Assembly (NCBI GenBank): GCA_002385885.1
Contig: DGEI01000016.1
Coordinates: 20,825 to 32,172, forward strand
Length of the DNA: 11,348 nucleotides
DNA from: Firmicutes bacterium UBA3930
GTDB lineage: Bacteria; Bacillota; Clostridia; Caldicoprobacterales; Caldicoprobacteraceae
Direction: 5' to 3'
The notes beneath the pieces were generated by a model. That model saw only the letters and a program-made list of their open reading frames with translations, had not been told where the DNA came from and ran no database searches. Position numbers and translations under genes: made by a program. Of this stretch, positions 1 through 7,222 are shown piece after piece; position 1 is the stretch's first letter, and each line of letters opens with the position of its first letter.

Positions 1-342
1 CATGTTCTTATATTTATTATTTATATAGTTATTTTATAATTATATGCTGTACATTCGAAGTTATGAAAATCAGAAGTTTGACCTGGATATCATGCATTTT
101 TCAATCAAAACCATGTGAATAGCTGCAAAAAAACAATCCGAACTGATTTATGCTTAACATTTAATAAACAAAAGTGTATAGAATATGATGATGTCTAAGT
201 GTTTGTGTCCTTATCTTTATTATTTATTCCAATTTATACTATCACAGTCCATTACAAGCTAACAAGTTTATTTTTCCCTTCCTTTGAATTTTACATGGTG
301 CTCTTTCTTGTCACATCCTTGAATACATCCTTGCCAGCTGCA
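1..342. other. AT-rich stretch with no supported gene
   Basis: I see no convincing gene here. Open frames on the plus strand have no ribosome binding site and give low-complexity hydrophobic translations. The right edge is the 3' end of the sulfatase-maturase remnant, which is transcribed leftwards into this stretch. I found no GC-rich stem followed by a T-run that would act as its terminator. No tRNA-like or repeat structure stands out. Confidence 0.5.
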
Positions 343-864
343 TTATCCTGTTTCCTGCATATTCAAAAACTCAGAATAAGCCCCGCAAAGACGGTTCAAC
401 TCAGGTTTGCTTTCTTCAAAAGATTCCCTGTCTCTCCTGCATCCTCCGCGACACAGGTTAAACCATATGCACTCAGCACAACTGGGATCTATATACTTTG
501 AAACCTCAATGAACCTGTTTGCTGTTTTACAACTTCTTATATCTTCAAAGGAAGATTGTGTCAAATTTCCCAGATACCATTCATCAATAACATAGAAATC
601 ACATGGATATACACCCCCATCGGCTTCAACAACAAACTGACATGTGCAGATACCTGACATTCCACATGCCTCAGGCCTGCAGCCCATAGCCATGCCAATA
701 ATATTGTCAAATTATCTTATGTTTATCATTTCCCCCCGGCAAATATCGGTATACCATCGATCAAACAGTGCCTCTAATAAGTATGCATGCCTTTTATAAG
801 TCAATGAATGCTTTTTTGCCCCCGGTTTTTCGCCGAGGGGATCCAGACATTGGTCTGTCTGTTC
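343..864 (-). pseudogene. 3' remnant of anaerobic sulfatase-maturating radical-SAM enzyme (SPASM half), with in-frame stop
   Basis: Intact enzymes of this family are about 370 aa. They convert a sulfatase active-site Cys or Ser to formylglycine, using an N-terminal radical-SAM domain and a C-terminal SPASM domain with two auxiliary Fe-S clusters. Here only the SPASM half remains. The Cys motifs are intact: PEACGMSG-x-CTCQFVVEADG, YPCDFYV, CAEC-x5-C-x3-C and a final LCGAY. The longest open piece starts at ATG 693 (116 aa). In the same frame upstream I read CLDPLGEKPG, then ALFDRWYTDICRGEMINIR, then TAA at 712-714, then FDNIIG. Family members usually have SIRYFDN here, so the TAA appears to replace a Tyr codon. 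Family resemblance fades near 864, where another in-frame stop (865-867) lies. The radical-SAM CxxxCxxC half is absent from the 110 bases before the next gene. The piece is therefore very probably non-functional. The family call is from memory of conserved motifs. Confidence 0.82.
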
Positions 865-974
865 TCAGCAAGAGAATGATAAAAACAGTATTTGCCCCTT
901 AAGCTGCAGTTGCTGGAGGCAGGCTTGATAAGCAAGCTAACAGGAGGCATTGATATAATTCCCCTTTATTACAT

Positions 975-1994
975 CTAAAATGTCAAAACTATTTTACATG
1001 TTTTTTCAGGTTCACTGTCGTACATTTCTATGGCTTCCCTGACTTTTTCCATAGGGAAAACATGAGAAATAATACTTGAAGGTTCAATCTCTTTTGCCTT
1101 TATCCACTCAATAACCTCAGGGAACATATTTCTGTTCAGCCTGGATCCTATTATATCAAGCTCTCTTCTCATTATATCCAGGGGGGTAATTCTGGCAGTT
1201 TCCCGGGGATATCCCAGGACTACTATACGGCCAGCCTGGGAGACCAGTGCTGATACACATAATTCCAGCACACTTATGCTGCCCGTTGCCTCAAATATGA
1301 GATTTACACCTTCTCCGTCTGTGAAATCCATTATGGCCTTCACCAGATCAGTATTATTTGTGTTAACCACTTTTTCGGCACCCATTTTTTTCGCTCTCTC
1401 CAGACGGCTGTCTATAATATCCATTATCATAGCTTTGGCTCCAGCCCTTCTGACTGCCTGAAGGATGGCAAGGCCAATAGGACCGGCCCCACATATGAGA
1501 ACGCTGTCATCGGCAGAAAGCCGTCCCCTGTCAACAGCCTCGGCAGCAATTGTGAAAGGCTCTATTACGGCTGCTTCTTCCCACGGTATATTATCCGGGA
1601 TTTTATGGACATTACCGGCATTCACCTTGATATACTGGCTAAAACCGCCATCAACGTGAATCCCGAGGACTTTCACACTGCTGCATACATTATGCCGTCC
1701 AATTCTGCAGGCATAACAATTTCCGCATGAAATCACAGGGTCTATTGCCACCTTATCCCCTGGTTTCAGGTCCGAAACCAAACTGCCTGCCTGATAGACT
1801 TCACCGGCCAGTTCATGGCCGATAATCCTTGGATATGCAGCAAATGCCGATCTGCCATGATAAACGTGCAAATCAGAACCGCATATTCCCGCTGCTTTAA
1901 TTCTTACAATAACCTCATTTTTTTCCGGTTCAGCAGGCATGGGGCTGTCAACAACAGCTATTTCACCTGGTTTACGAATCATAACAGATTTCAT
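975..1994 (-). CDS. Zinc-dependent NAD(P)-dependent alcohol/polyol dehydrogenase (MDR superfamily)
   Basis: A 339-aa medium-chain dehydrogenase/reductase that should oxidise a secondary alcohol of a polyol or sugar acid in the cytoplasm. Catalytic zinc ligands are visible as C38 (in GICGSDLH), H60-E61 (in GHELAGEV) and probably E145. The structural zinc lobe has C90, C93, C96 and C104. The Rossmann motif GAGPIG spans 169-174. An Asp at 192, at the end of the second strand, favours NAD+ over NADP+. The GIHVDGGFSQY segment and overall shape recall the sorbitol/threonine dehydrogenase branch and E. coli L-galactonate oxidoreductase, but the substrate cannot be read from sequence. I chose ATG 1994 because GGGAGAAGGTG lies 5 nt before it; an in-frame ATG at 2042 has no such site. 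It lies 116 bp after the DUF3795 gene and may share its transcript. No clear terminator follows. Confidence 0.9.
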   Translation of the reverse strand: MKSVMIRKPGEIAVVDSPMPAEPEKNEVIVRIKAAGICGSDLHVYHGRSAFAAYPRIIGHELAGEVYQAGSLVSDLKPGDKVAIDPVISCGNCYACRIGRHNVCSSVKVLGIHVDGGFSQYIKVNAGNVHKIPDNIPWEEAAVIEPFTIAAEAVDRGRLSADDSVLICGAGPIGLAILQAVRRAGAKAMIMDIIDSRLERAKKMGAEKVVNTNNTDLVKAIMDFTDGEGVNLIFEATGSISVLELCVSALVSQAGRIVVLGYPRETARITPLDIMRRELDIIGSRLNRNMFPEVIEWIKAKEIEPSSIISHVFPMEKVREAIEMYDSEPEKTCKIVLTF

Positions 1995-2006
1995 AAAATC
2001 ACCTTC

Positions 2007-2065
2007 TCCCTTATTTTGTATTCTTTTCTTATATGTGTTCAAAGTATTATGCTGATAATTATCAG
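2007..2065 (-). promoter_or_regulatory. Possible dehydrogenase promoter with a 14-bp perfect palindrome
   Basis: CTGATAATTATCAG at 2052-2065 is a perfect 14-bp palindrome, about 58 bp before the dehydrogenase start. On the minus strand two weak sigma-A-like pairs follow. One is TTATCA-N18-ATATAA, whose -35 overlaps the palindrome. The other is TTGAAC-N16-TACAAA closer to the gene. The arrangement would suit an operator for a local repressor, which would let the dehydrogenase respond to its substrate independently of the upstream PHP and DUF3795 genes. No regulator gene is adjacent. This is inference from position and symmetry only. Confidence 0.35.
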
Positions 2066-2110
2066 GGACTTATTCATTCGCTTAAAATGCTCACAGGTTG
2101 GCAGCTGCCC

Positions 2111-2506
2111 TTATTTAACCGTCATTCTTATATTTCCGCCTAAGATCATATCAATGATCCCGTCTTCTGTGTCCGGTGCATCGTAATCACCGGTTAGTTC
2201 ACCTGGATAATGATATGATATGCCTCTTTTCTCGTTGTTTTCGAGGCATTCCAAAAGAAACTCCTGATCATGCTCCCTTATGAATTTTGCAAAAGCCCTT
2301 ATTCGAATATTGTCCAGCATGCCACCATTGCACGGAAATTCATCGCATTCCCAACAACCTTCCAGTCTCTTTCCAACACAACACTGCAAGTTTTTGCACC
2401 ATTCTCTTGTTTCACAACCATCATTACGGCATCCGGCACAGTTTACATTTTTACTGCAAAAAGCACAAACAAGGCCGCAGTATGCCACTCCTTTTTCCCT
2501 TTGCAT
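2111..2506 (-). CDS. Cys-rich DUF3795-type protein
   Basis: A 131-aa protein with twelve Cys in its first 59 residues (10, 14, 17, 23, 26, 31, 37, 42, 43, 51, 54 and 59). The pattern YCGLVC, then CxxCRN, then a late CWECDEFPC is the one I associate with DUF3795, a family of unknown function common in anaerobic Firmicutes and archaea. The Cys pairs suggest zinc or Fe-S binding, but no metal is established. The C-terminal half is acidic, without a recognised motif, membrane segment or signal peptide. The start ATG 2506 follows GGAAAGGA with 9 nt between. It begins 52 bp after the PHP gene on the same strand, so the two probably share a transcript. No specific function can be assigned. Confidence 0.82.
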   Translation of the reverse strand: MQREKGVAYCGLVCAFCSKNVNCAGCRNDGCETREWCKNLQCCVGKRLEGCWECDEFPCNGGMLDNIRIRAFAKFIREHDQEFLLECLENNEKRGISYHYPGELTGDYDAPDTEDGIIDMILGGNIRMTVK

Positions 2507-2558
2507 ATAAATCGGTCCTTTCCATTAAAGAATTCAACACTAAACTCCTGCAAACAGA

Positions 2559-3272
2559 TTATAATCCAGTATATAGAAAATCTATGCCGTTTTCTGCTAT
2601 AATCAGCTCCATAGGTTCCCTGTTTTTAAGCATGGAAACCAGATCATGGATTGATTTAACAGGACGTTGGAGTATAATACCGCCACGCCCAACGTCCTCA
2701 ACCCGATGGGAATCGGAGCCTGAAATCATAAGCAATCCATATTCTTCCGCAAAGGCATACGCCATATCATTACCGGAATTATGCCGGGGATTTCCGTTGA
2801 AAACCTCCACTCCATCCAGCAGCCCGGGTTCGGCAGGAAGGCAAGCCGGCCTGAAGGGATGAGCCTGAAAAATAAGGATATCCTGTCCTTTTATCGAATC
2901 CCTGTAACTTTTCAACGTATGATTGTATAACTTCGGATTGTTTAAAAGATACTCTTCATCTATCCCGAATATCAAATAATCATCGGGGGAATCATGAAAG
3001 CGGATCTCCATGCCCGGAAACACATCGACACCTATACGCTTTCCTTCATCCAGTGCCGCTCTGTAGCCCGATAAATATATATCAGTTTTCTCCTCCCAGG
3101 AACCTTCCAGCATACTTTCAAAGTACTCTTTATAGTAATGATCGGTTATGATTATACCGTTATAGCCGGCCTCTTTATAATACCTTACCATCTGTGCGGC
3201 CTCAACCTTGCCGCAGCTGCTGACTTCAGATGTGTGTACATGAGTATCCAGCAAATACGCTGATTGTTTCAA
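2559..3272 (-). CDS. PHP-domain metal-dependent phosphoesterase, TTG start
   Basis: A 237-aa protein of the PHP (polymerase and histidinol phosphatase) superfamily, metal-dependent hydrolases that cleave phosphoester bonds. The metal-binding set is visible: DTHVHT with H11 and H13, TDH with H45, GME with E89, QAHPFR with H138, and GSDSH with D187 and H189. Family members of this length are often annotated as histidinol-phosphatase-like or nucleotide phosphatases. No his-operon gene is nearby, so the substrate is unknown. There is no signal peptide, so it should be cytoplasmic. The start is TTG at 3270-3272, with AAGGAG 10 nt upstream. An ATG at 3279 lies only 3 nt from that site and is out of frame. 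It is the first gene after the strong promoter at 3341-3369, with DUF3795 and dehydrogenase genes downstream. Confidence 0.9.
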   Translation of the reverse strand: MKQSAYLLDTHVHTSEVSSCGKVEAAQMVRYYKEAGYNGIIITDHYYKEYFESMLEGSWEEKTDIYLSGYRAALDEGKRIGVDVFPGMEIRFHDSPDDYLIFGIDEEYLLNNPKLYNHTLKSYRDSIKGQDILIFQAHPFRPACLPAEPGLLDGVEVFNGNPRHNSGNDMAYAFAEEYGLLMISGSDSHRVEDVGRGGIILQRPVKSIHDLVSMLKNREPMELIIAENGIDFLYTGL

Positions 3273-3340
3273 AAAGCATCGTCTCCTTGTACTCTCTTAG
3301 AGCATATATTAACAGGCGATTATTGCCATGTATATTATTT

Positions 3341-3369
3341 ATTATAGTTTAAAAAGACAGTATGTTCAA
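3341..3369 (-). promoter_or_regulatory. Sigma-A promoter for the PHP-DUF3795(-dehydrogenase) set
   Basis: On the minus strand, TTGAAC (3369-3364) is followed by 17 bp and then a perfect TATAAT (3346-3341). Spacing is optimal and only the last two bases of the -35 deviate from consensus. The predicted transcript starts near 3333, leaving a leader of about 60 nt before the PHP start at 3272. Confidence 0.7.
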
Positions 3370-3687
3370 TGGTACGCACCGCATTTTACGCCATATCCAA
3401 TATTTTTGCGCCTTTTTTATGATGCACGTCATGTTTTCGAAATAATAAAGCTGCCCATGCTATTTGAATACAAAAAAGAATATAACGCAAAACAGTTCTT
3501 ATTGCCTATATGGACAATCTGTAGCGTGTTCCATTATGATAATATCAATATATTGTGTTTAGCCTATGGTTATAAGACTTTGAAAATGTATATTATGGAA
3601 ATAGCAGCCCTCAAAAAACTCTTTTTCGGACCACATTCGAATCTGAACCGGAAAAAGAAGATACGGCGGAAATGGCAATTTCCCAGC

Positions 3688-3727
3688 AGAAAAGCCGCCC
3701 GCCTTTTCAAAGGCGGGCGGCTTTTCT
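3688..3727 (-). terminator. Strong, bidirectional rho-independent terminator after hppA
   Basis: AGAAAAGCCGCCCGCC and its complement GGCGGGCGGCTTTTCT form a perfect GC-rich stem closed by a short T/A-rich loop. On the minus strand the stem ends in TTTTCT, about 80 nt past the hppA stop. The A-run on the other side would make it work on the plus strand too. It should end the oadB-oadG-like-hppA transcript and shield the PHP promoter beyond it. Confidence 0.88.
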
Positions 3728-3760
3728 GTTATAATGGCATTCCATACATATGTCATATAT

Positions 3761-3804
3761 GGTCAAGGGACTTAGGGCAGTTTTGCCCTCCCCATTTTTT
3801 GACC
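3761..3804. repeat. Imperfect 44-nt hairpin just after the hppA stop
   Basis: Three nested complementary segments are visible: GGTCAA with TTGACC, GGG with CCC, and AGGGCA with TGCCCT, separated by small internal loops. The hairpin starts 2 nt after the hppA stop codon on the minus strand. It has no adjacent minus-strand T-run, so it is more likely a 3'-end stabilising structure or a first, weak stop ahead of the main terminator. On the plus strand a T6 run lies inside its right arm. Confidence 0.5.
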
Positions 3805-3806
3805 GC

Positions 3807-5846
3807 TTAGAATAATGAGTAGTTTATGAACAGTACGGCTGCAAGAGAACAAATCAACGATACGACTGTTATCTGTGTATTCAAAGATGGCCCTGCTGTA
3901 TCTTTACAGGGATCACCGACGGTATCACCGATTACGGCAGCCTTATGGGCATCGGAACCTTTACCGCCATACGCTCCGGACTCGATATACTTCTTGGAAT
4001 TATCCCAAAGCCCTCCTGCATTGGCCATAAACAGAGCAAGGAACAAGCCTGACATGATGTTTCCTGCAAGGAATCCTCCTACAGCATGAATTCCACCGAT
4101 AAAGCCCACTGCCAGCGTGACAAGTATGGCCATTAACCCTGCAGGGATCAGTTCTTTCAAAGCACCAACGGTTGCAATGTCAATGCATTTCTCGTATTCC
4201 GGCCTGGCACCCGGCCGCCCTTCTTTCAAACCGGGTATGCTTTCAAACTGGCGGTGGATCTCCTCAACCATTCTCTGGGCATTGCGATCCACACCCATCA
4301 TAAGCATAGCAGCAAATACCGCCGGAACTGCAAGGCCCACCATTATACCGAAGAACACCAGCGGATTCATTATGTCAAATCCAATAACCATATCAGTTGC
4401 CTCTCTGACTATTTCCTGGTATGCGCCCAACAGAGCGATAACGGTAAGCCCGGCTGCACCAATAGCAAATCCCTTGGTTATGGCTTTAGCAGTATTCCCT
4501 GCTGCATCCAGCTCGTCGGTAACGGTCAGGGCGTCATCTCCCATTCCTGCCATTTCAACCAGACCCCTTGCGTTATCGACAATAGGTCCAAAGGCGTCAT
4601 TTGAGATAATCATTCCTACAACCGACAGCATCCCGATTGCAGCCATGCTTATACCGAACATGGCATATCCGTCACCAAGCGGTTCACAGAGCTTATAAGC
4701 TGTAAGAGCTGAAACGCCAATACCCAGAAGTGCCGGGAAACAGCTCAGCAGTCCGTAGCAAAGGCCGCTGATTATGGTAAATGCAGGACCCGTATGCGAA
4801 GCTCTTGCTACTTCAGCAACCGGCTTTTTATTATCAGCGGTGAAGTAATCCGAGGTTATACCAATTATTACTCCGACTACAAGCCCTACCATAGTAGCTC
4901 CCCAGATGCGGAAGCTGTAATTGAATATTATTGATGCCACAGCTGTCAAAACAGCAAAAATTCCTGTTGTGATATATGTCCCGGTATTCAAAGCTTTCCC
5001 GGGATTTTTATGTTTTCCCAGGCTGATAAATAACACACCCAGTATTGAGGCCAGCAAACCCAGTGTTGCATAGCTGAACACCAAATTCTGTTCTCCAATA
5101 ACCAGTCCGATTACCATTGCAGCTGCAATTGACGCTATGTTAGAGTCAAACAGATCAGCGCCCATTCCGGCTACATCGCCTACATTATCGCCTACATTGT
5201 CGGCTATAACGGCAGGATTCCTGGGATCGTCTTCGGGAATTCCCAGCTCAACCTTACCCACCAGGTCGGCACTGATATCGGCAGTTTTGGTATATATACC
5301 TCCACCGGCTTTTGCAAATAAAGCTAAAGTACTTGCACCAAAACTAAAGCTCAATACCGTGTTTGGATCCCTGGTAGTAATGTACAATATGCCGGCTCCA
5401 AAAAGGCTGGCTCCGACTACTGCCATTCCCATTACAGCACCGCCCTTAAAAGCAATTGCAAAAGACGGTACTATGCTTTTTTTTGCTGCTACGGCTGACT
5501 TAACATTGGCGATTGTAGCAATATCGATACCGATTTTACCGGCAAGAGCCGACAGAAATGCGCCAAACAAAAATGCGAACGCCATTCTTAAATTCAGCAG
5601 TACATTACTGCTCTTCCAGACTAATTCAGGCAGGAATATAAATATGATTACTGCAATAATTGACGCAAATACTGCCAGTATTCTATACTCTCTGCTAAGG
5701 AAAGTGTTAGCCCCTCGCCTTATGAGCATTGCAATTTCTTCTGCAGTTTCACTGCCTTTGGGCTGGTTCTTTACCCAACGGTACAGATATGCTGCGATGC
5801 CAAATGCAGCAATTGATACTACAATGGCTGTATAAACCCAGAACAT
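3807..5846 (-). CDS. hppA: Membrane-bound ion-pumping pyrophosphatase, K+-independent type
   Basis: A 679-aa polytopic membrane protein that hydrolyses cytoplasmic pyrophosphate and uses the energy to pump H+ (or Na+) out. Family signatures are clear: GGGIYTKTAD, DLVGK, PEDDPRNPAVIADNVGDNVGD, GMGADLF, NDAFGPIVDNA, and near the end GDTVGDPCKDTAGPSLN. The segment GNTAKAITKG carries Lys and Thr at the two positions that separate K+-independent enzymes from K+-dependent ones (Ala and Gly). That predicts K+-independent activity and, by family precedent, H+ transport. The gate segment reads ADLFDSN, with Asp where most bacterial enzymes have Glu. ADIS replaces the commoner ADVG just before ADLVGK. 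I chose ATG 5846 (MFWVYT) because AGGAG lies 8 nt before it; ATG 5852 is only 2 nt from AGGAG. It is last in an operon, 77 bp after the 51-aa gene, and is followed by a strong terminator. Confidence 0.97.
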   Translation of the reverse strand: MFWVYTAIVVSIAAFGIAAYLYRWVKNQPKGSETAEEIAMLIRRGANTFLSREYRILAVFASIIAVIIFIFLPELVWKSSNVLLNLRMAFAFLFGAFLSALAGKIGIDIATIANVKSAVAAKKSIVPSFAIAFKGGAVMGMAVVGASLFGAGILYITTRDPNTVLSFSFGASTLALFAKAGGGIYTKTADISADLVGKVELGIPEDDPRNPAVIADNVGDNVGDVAGMGADLFDSNIASIAAAMVIGLVIGEQNLVFSYATLGLLASILGVLFISLGKHKNPGKALNTGTYITTGIFAVLTAVASIIFNYSFRIWGATMVGLVVGVIIGITSDYFTADNKKPVAEVARASHTGPAFTIISGLCYGLLSCFPALLGIGVSALTAYKLCEPLGDGYAMFGISMAAIGMLSVVGMIISNDAFGPIVDNARGLVEMAGMGDDALTVTDELDAAGNTAKAITKGFAIGAAGLTVIALLGAYQEIVREATDMVIGFDIMNPLVFFGIMVGLAVPAVFAAMLMMGVDRNAQRMVEEIHRQFESIPGLKEGRPGARPEYEKCIDIATVGALKELIPAGLMAILVTLAVGFIGGIHAVGGFLAGNIMSGLFLALFMANAGGLWDNSKKYIESGAYGGKGSDAHKAAVIGDTVGDPCKDTAGPSLNTQITVVSLICSLAAVLFINYSLF

Positions 5847-5923
5847 TATCATTTCTCCTTCCCTTATAAAGATTAAATATTATTAATAAACATCATATAC
5901 TATATATTATTAAGCCGGTTATA

Positions 5924-6079
5924 TTAGTTGTTTGTCTTAGCGTTGCGGGTAAAGATTTTTAACAGCACCTTTATCATGATATAGAACAGCAGGAGGGTGG
6001 CATGAGTTCCCAGCACTCCCACAACCATCAAAAATAAGGATTTAGTAATATTGGATGCGCCGACTAAAAAATCAAACAT
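5924..6079 (-). CDS. 51-aa single-helix membrane protein, OadG-like small pump subunit
   Basis: A small gene that is easy to miss. It starts at ATG 6079 behind GGGAGGTG with 7 nt spacing, and stops at TAA 5926-5924. The protein begins MFDFLVGASNITKS, has one long hydrophobic stretch (about residues 14-41), and ends in a basic tail (KIFTRNAKTNN). Its start is 18 nt after the stop of the OadB-type beta subunit. This matches the small gamma or gamma-like subunits of Na+-pumping decarboxylases, which have one membrane helix and help assemble the complex. Classical OadG is longer (about 80 aa) with a C-terminal zinc-binding tail, which is missing here. It therefore fits better a reduced OadG-related subunit. 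Translation is well supported by its ribosome site and position; the functional label rests mainly on context. Confidence 0.8.
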   Translation of the reverse strand: MFDFLVGASNITKSLFLMVVGVLGTHATLLLFYIMIKVLLKIFTRNAKTNN

Positions 6080-6097
6080 ACAACAACACCTCCCGTT

Positions 6098-7222
6098 TTA
6101 TCCTACCAAAAGAGGTACCAAAGCCAGGATTAAACCGCCGGCGATTATGGAACCCAGTTGGCCTGCAACATTTGCGCTGACTGCCTGCATCAGTATGAAG
6201 TTTGATGGATCCTCTTTTTGTGCCATCTTCTGGATAACCCTTGCGGACATAGGAAAAGCCGATATGCCTGCTGCGCCTACCATGGGGTTTATCTTCTTCT
6301 TCAGGAACAGGTTAAGGAATTTAGCAAACAGCACACCACCCGCGGTGTCAAATATAAAGGCTGCCAGTCCGCCTAAAAGAATAACCAGGGTCGTAGGCTG
6401 TAAAAAAGCCTCCGCTTTCATGGTCGAACCTATCGTTATGCCGAGAAGTATAGTAACAAGATTGGCCAATTCGTTCTGGGCAGATTGGGAAAGCCTCTCC
6501 AACACCCCGCACTCCCTTATCAGGTTTCCGAACATTAAAAGACCCACCAATGGAACGCTTATTGGAGCAATTATACCCGCAATAATAGTAATTAAAATCG
6601 GGAATAAAATCTTTACAGCCTTGGGGACCTTAACGTCCCGATAATCCATTCTTATCATGCGTTCCTTTTTGGTGGTCAGAAGCCTTACTACCGGCGGCTG
6701 TACAATGGGGACCAGGGACATATACGAATAGGCTGCCACCGTAATCGGCCCCAGGTATTTCTGTGCAAACTTAGTAGCCACAAATATTGCCGTAGGACCG
6801 TCTGCTGCACCAATAATACCTATTGCCGAAGCCACTTTCAGATCATCCGCGCCAACCAGGAGCGCTACTACAATTGTGGCAAATATGCCGAATTGTGCTG
6901 CAGCTCCAAAGAAAAGCATAGTAGGATTGACAAACAGGGGAGTAAAATCGATCATAGCTCCGACTGCTACAAATATTAAAACCGGAAAGAGCTCGGTCTG
7001 GATACCGGCATCAAACAGTATTTTAAGTACGCCGGGAGCTCCTTCGTATTCCAGTACCGCTGAAAGAGGCAGGTTTACAAGTATCGTCCCAAAACCTATG
7101 GGAAGCAGCAGCATTGGTTCATACTCTTTTTTTACAGCAAGGTAAATAAGAATACCACCAATGATAAACATGACAATTTGTCCAATGCCTAAATTATAAA
7201 GTCCAACAAATAGCTTATCCAT
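6098..7222 (-). CDS. oadB: Na+-translocating decarboxylase beta subunit (OadB/GcdB/MmdB family)
   Basis: A 374-aa polytopic membrane protein, the ion-channel subunit of biotin-dependent Na+-pumping decarboxylases (oxaloacetate, glutaconyl-CoA or methylmalonyl-CoA). It decarboxylates carboxybiotin and exports Na+. The key membrane-entry motif GAADGPTAIF has its essential Asp at about residue 141, with LVPIVQPPVV following. Near the C-terminus SANVAGQLGS has the Asn and Ser of the second Na+-binding helix. Length is at the short end of the usual range (about 370-430). The start is ATG 7222 (MDKLFVG), with GGAGGT 4 nt before it; an ATG at 7234 lies upstream of that ribosome site. The small OadG-like gene and hppA follow in the same direction. 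No carboxyltransferase alpha subunit or biotin carrier is in the window, so the substrate is open and the symbol is a family label. The alpha subunit may be encoded elsewhere. Confidence 0.93.
   Translation of the reverse strand: MDKLFVGLYNLGIGQIVMFIIGGILIYLAVKKEYEPMLLLPIGFGTILVNLPLSAVLEYEGAPGVLKILFDAGIQTELFPVLIFVAVGAMIDFTPLFVNPTMLFFGAAAQFGIFATIVVALLVGADDLKVASAIGIIGAADGPTAIFVATKFAQKYLGPITVAAYSYMSLVPIVQPPVVRLLTTKKERMIRMDYRDVKVPKAVKILFPILITIIAGIIAPISVPLVGLLMFGNLIRECGVLERLSQSAQNELANLVTILLGITIGSTMKAEAFLQPTTLVILLGGLAAFIFDTAGGVLFAKFLNLFLKKKINPMVGAAGISAFPMSARVIQKMAQKEDPSNFILMQAVSANVAGQLGSIIAGGLILALVPLLVG

Larger units (their letters stand above)
3273..3806. other. Intergenic region with promoter at one end and terminators at the other
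   Basis: This stretch separates the pyrophosphatase gene from the PHP gene. It holds the PHP promoter (3341-3369), a GC-rich bidirectional terminator (3688-3727) and an imperfect hairpin (3761-3804). The remaining part, 3370-3687, is AT-rich and shows no supported gene. A 160-codon plus-strand open frame crosses the terminator and has no ribosome binding site, so I do not call it. Confidence 0.6.

Noticed and set aside
199..501. 100-codon plus-strand open frame at the left end
   Set aside because: Overlaps the sulfatase-maturase remnant on the other strand, has no ribosome site, and its translation looks random.
923..937. GCTTGATAAGCAAGC hairpin after the dehydrogenase gene
   Set aside because: Stem of only 5 bp and no T-run on the minus strand, so not a convincing terminator.
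3620..3660. TTCGAATC, resembling a tRNA T-loop, with CTTTTTCGG and CCGGAAAAAG flanks
   Set aside because: The bases on either side of the loop do not pair as a T-stem, and no acceptor, D-arm or anticodon arm can be drawn; treated as chance.
3328..3810. 160-codon plus-strand open frame
   Set aside because: No ribosome binding site, composition unlike the real genes, and it reads straight through a perfect terminator and into the hppA 3' end.
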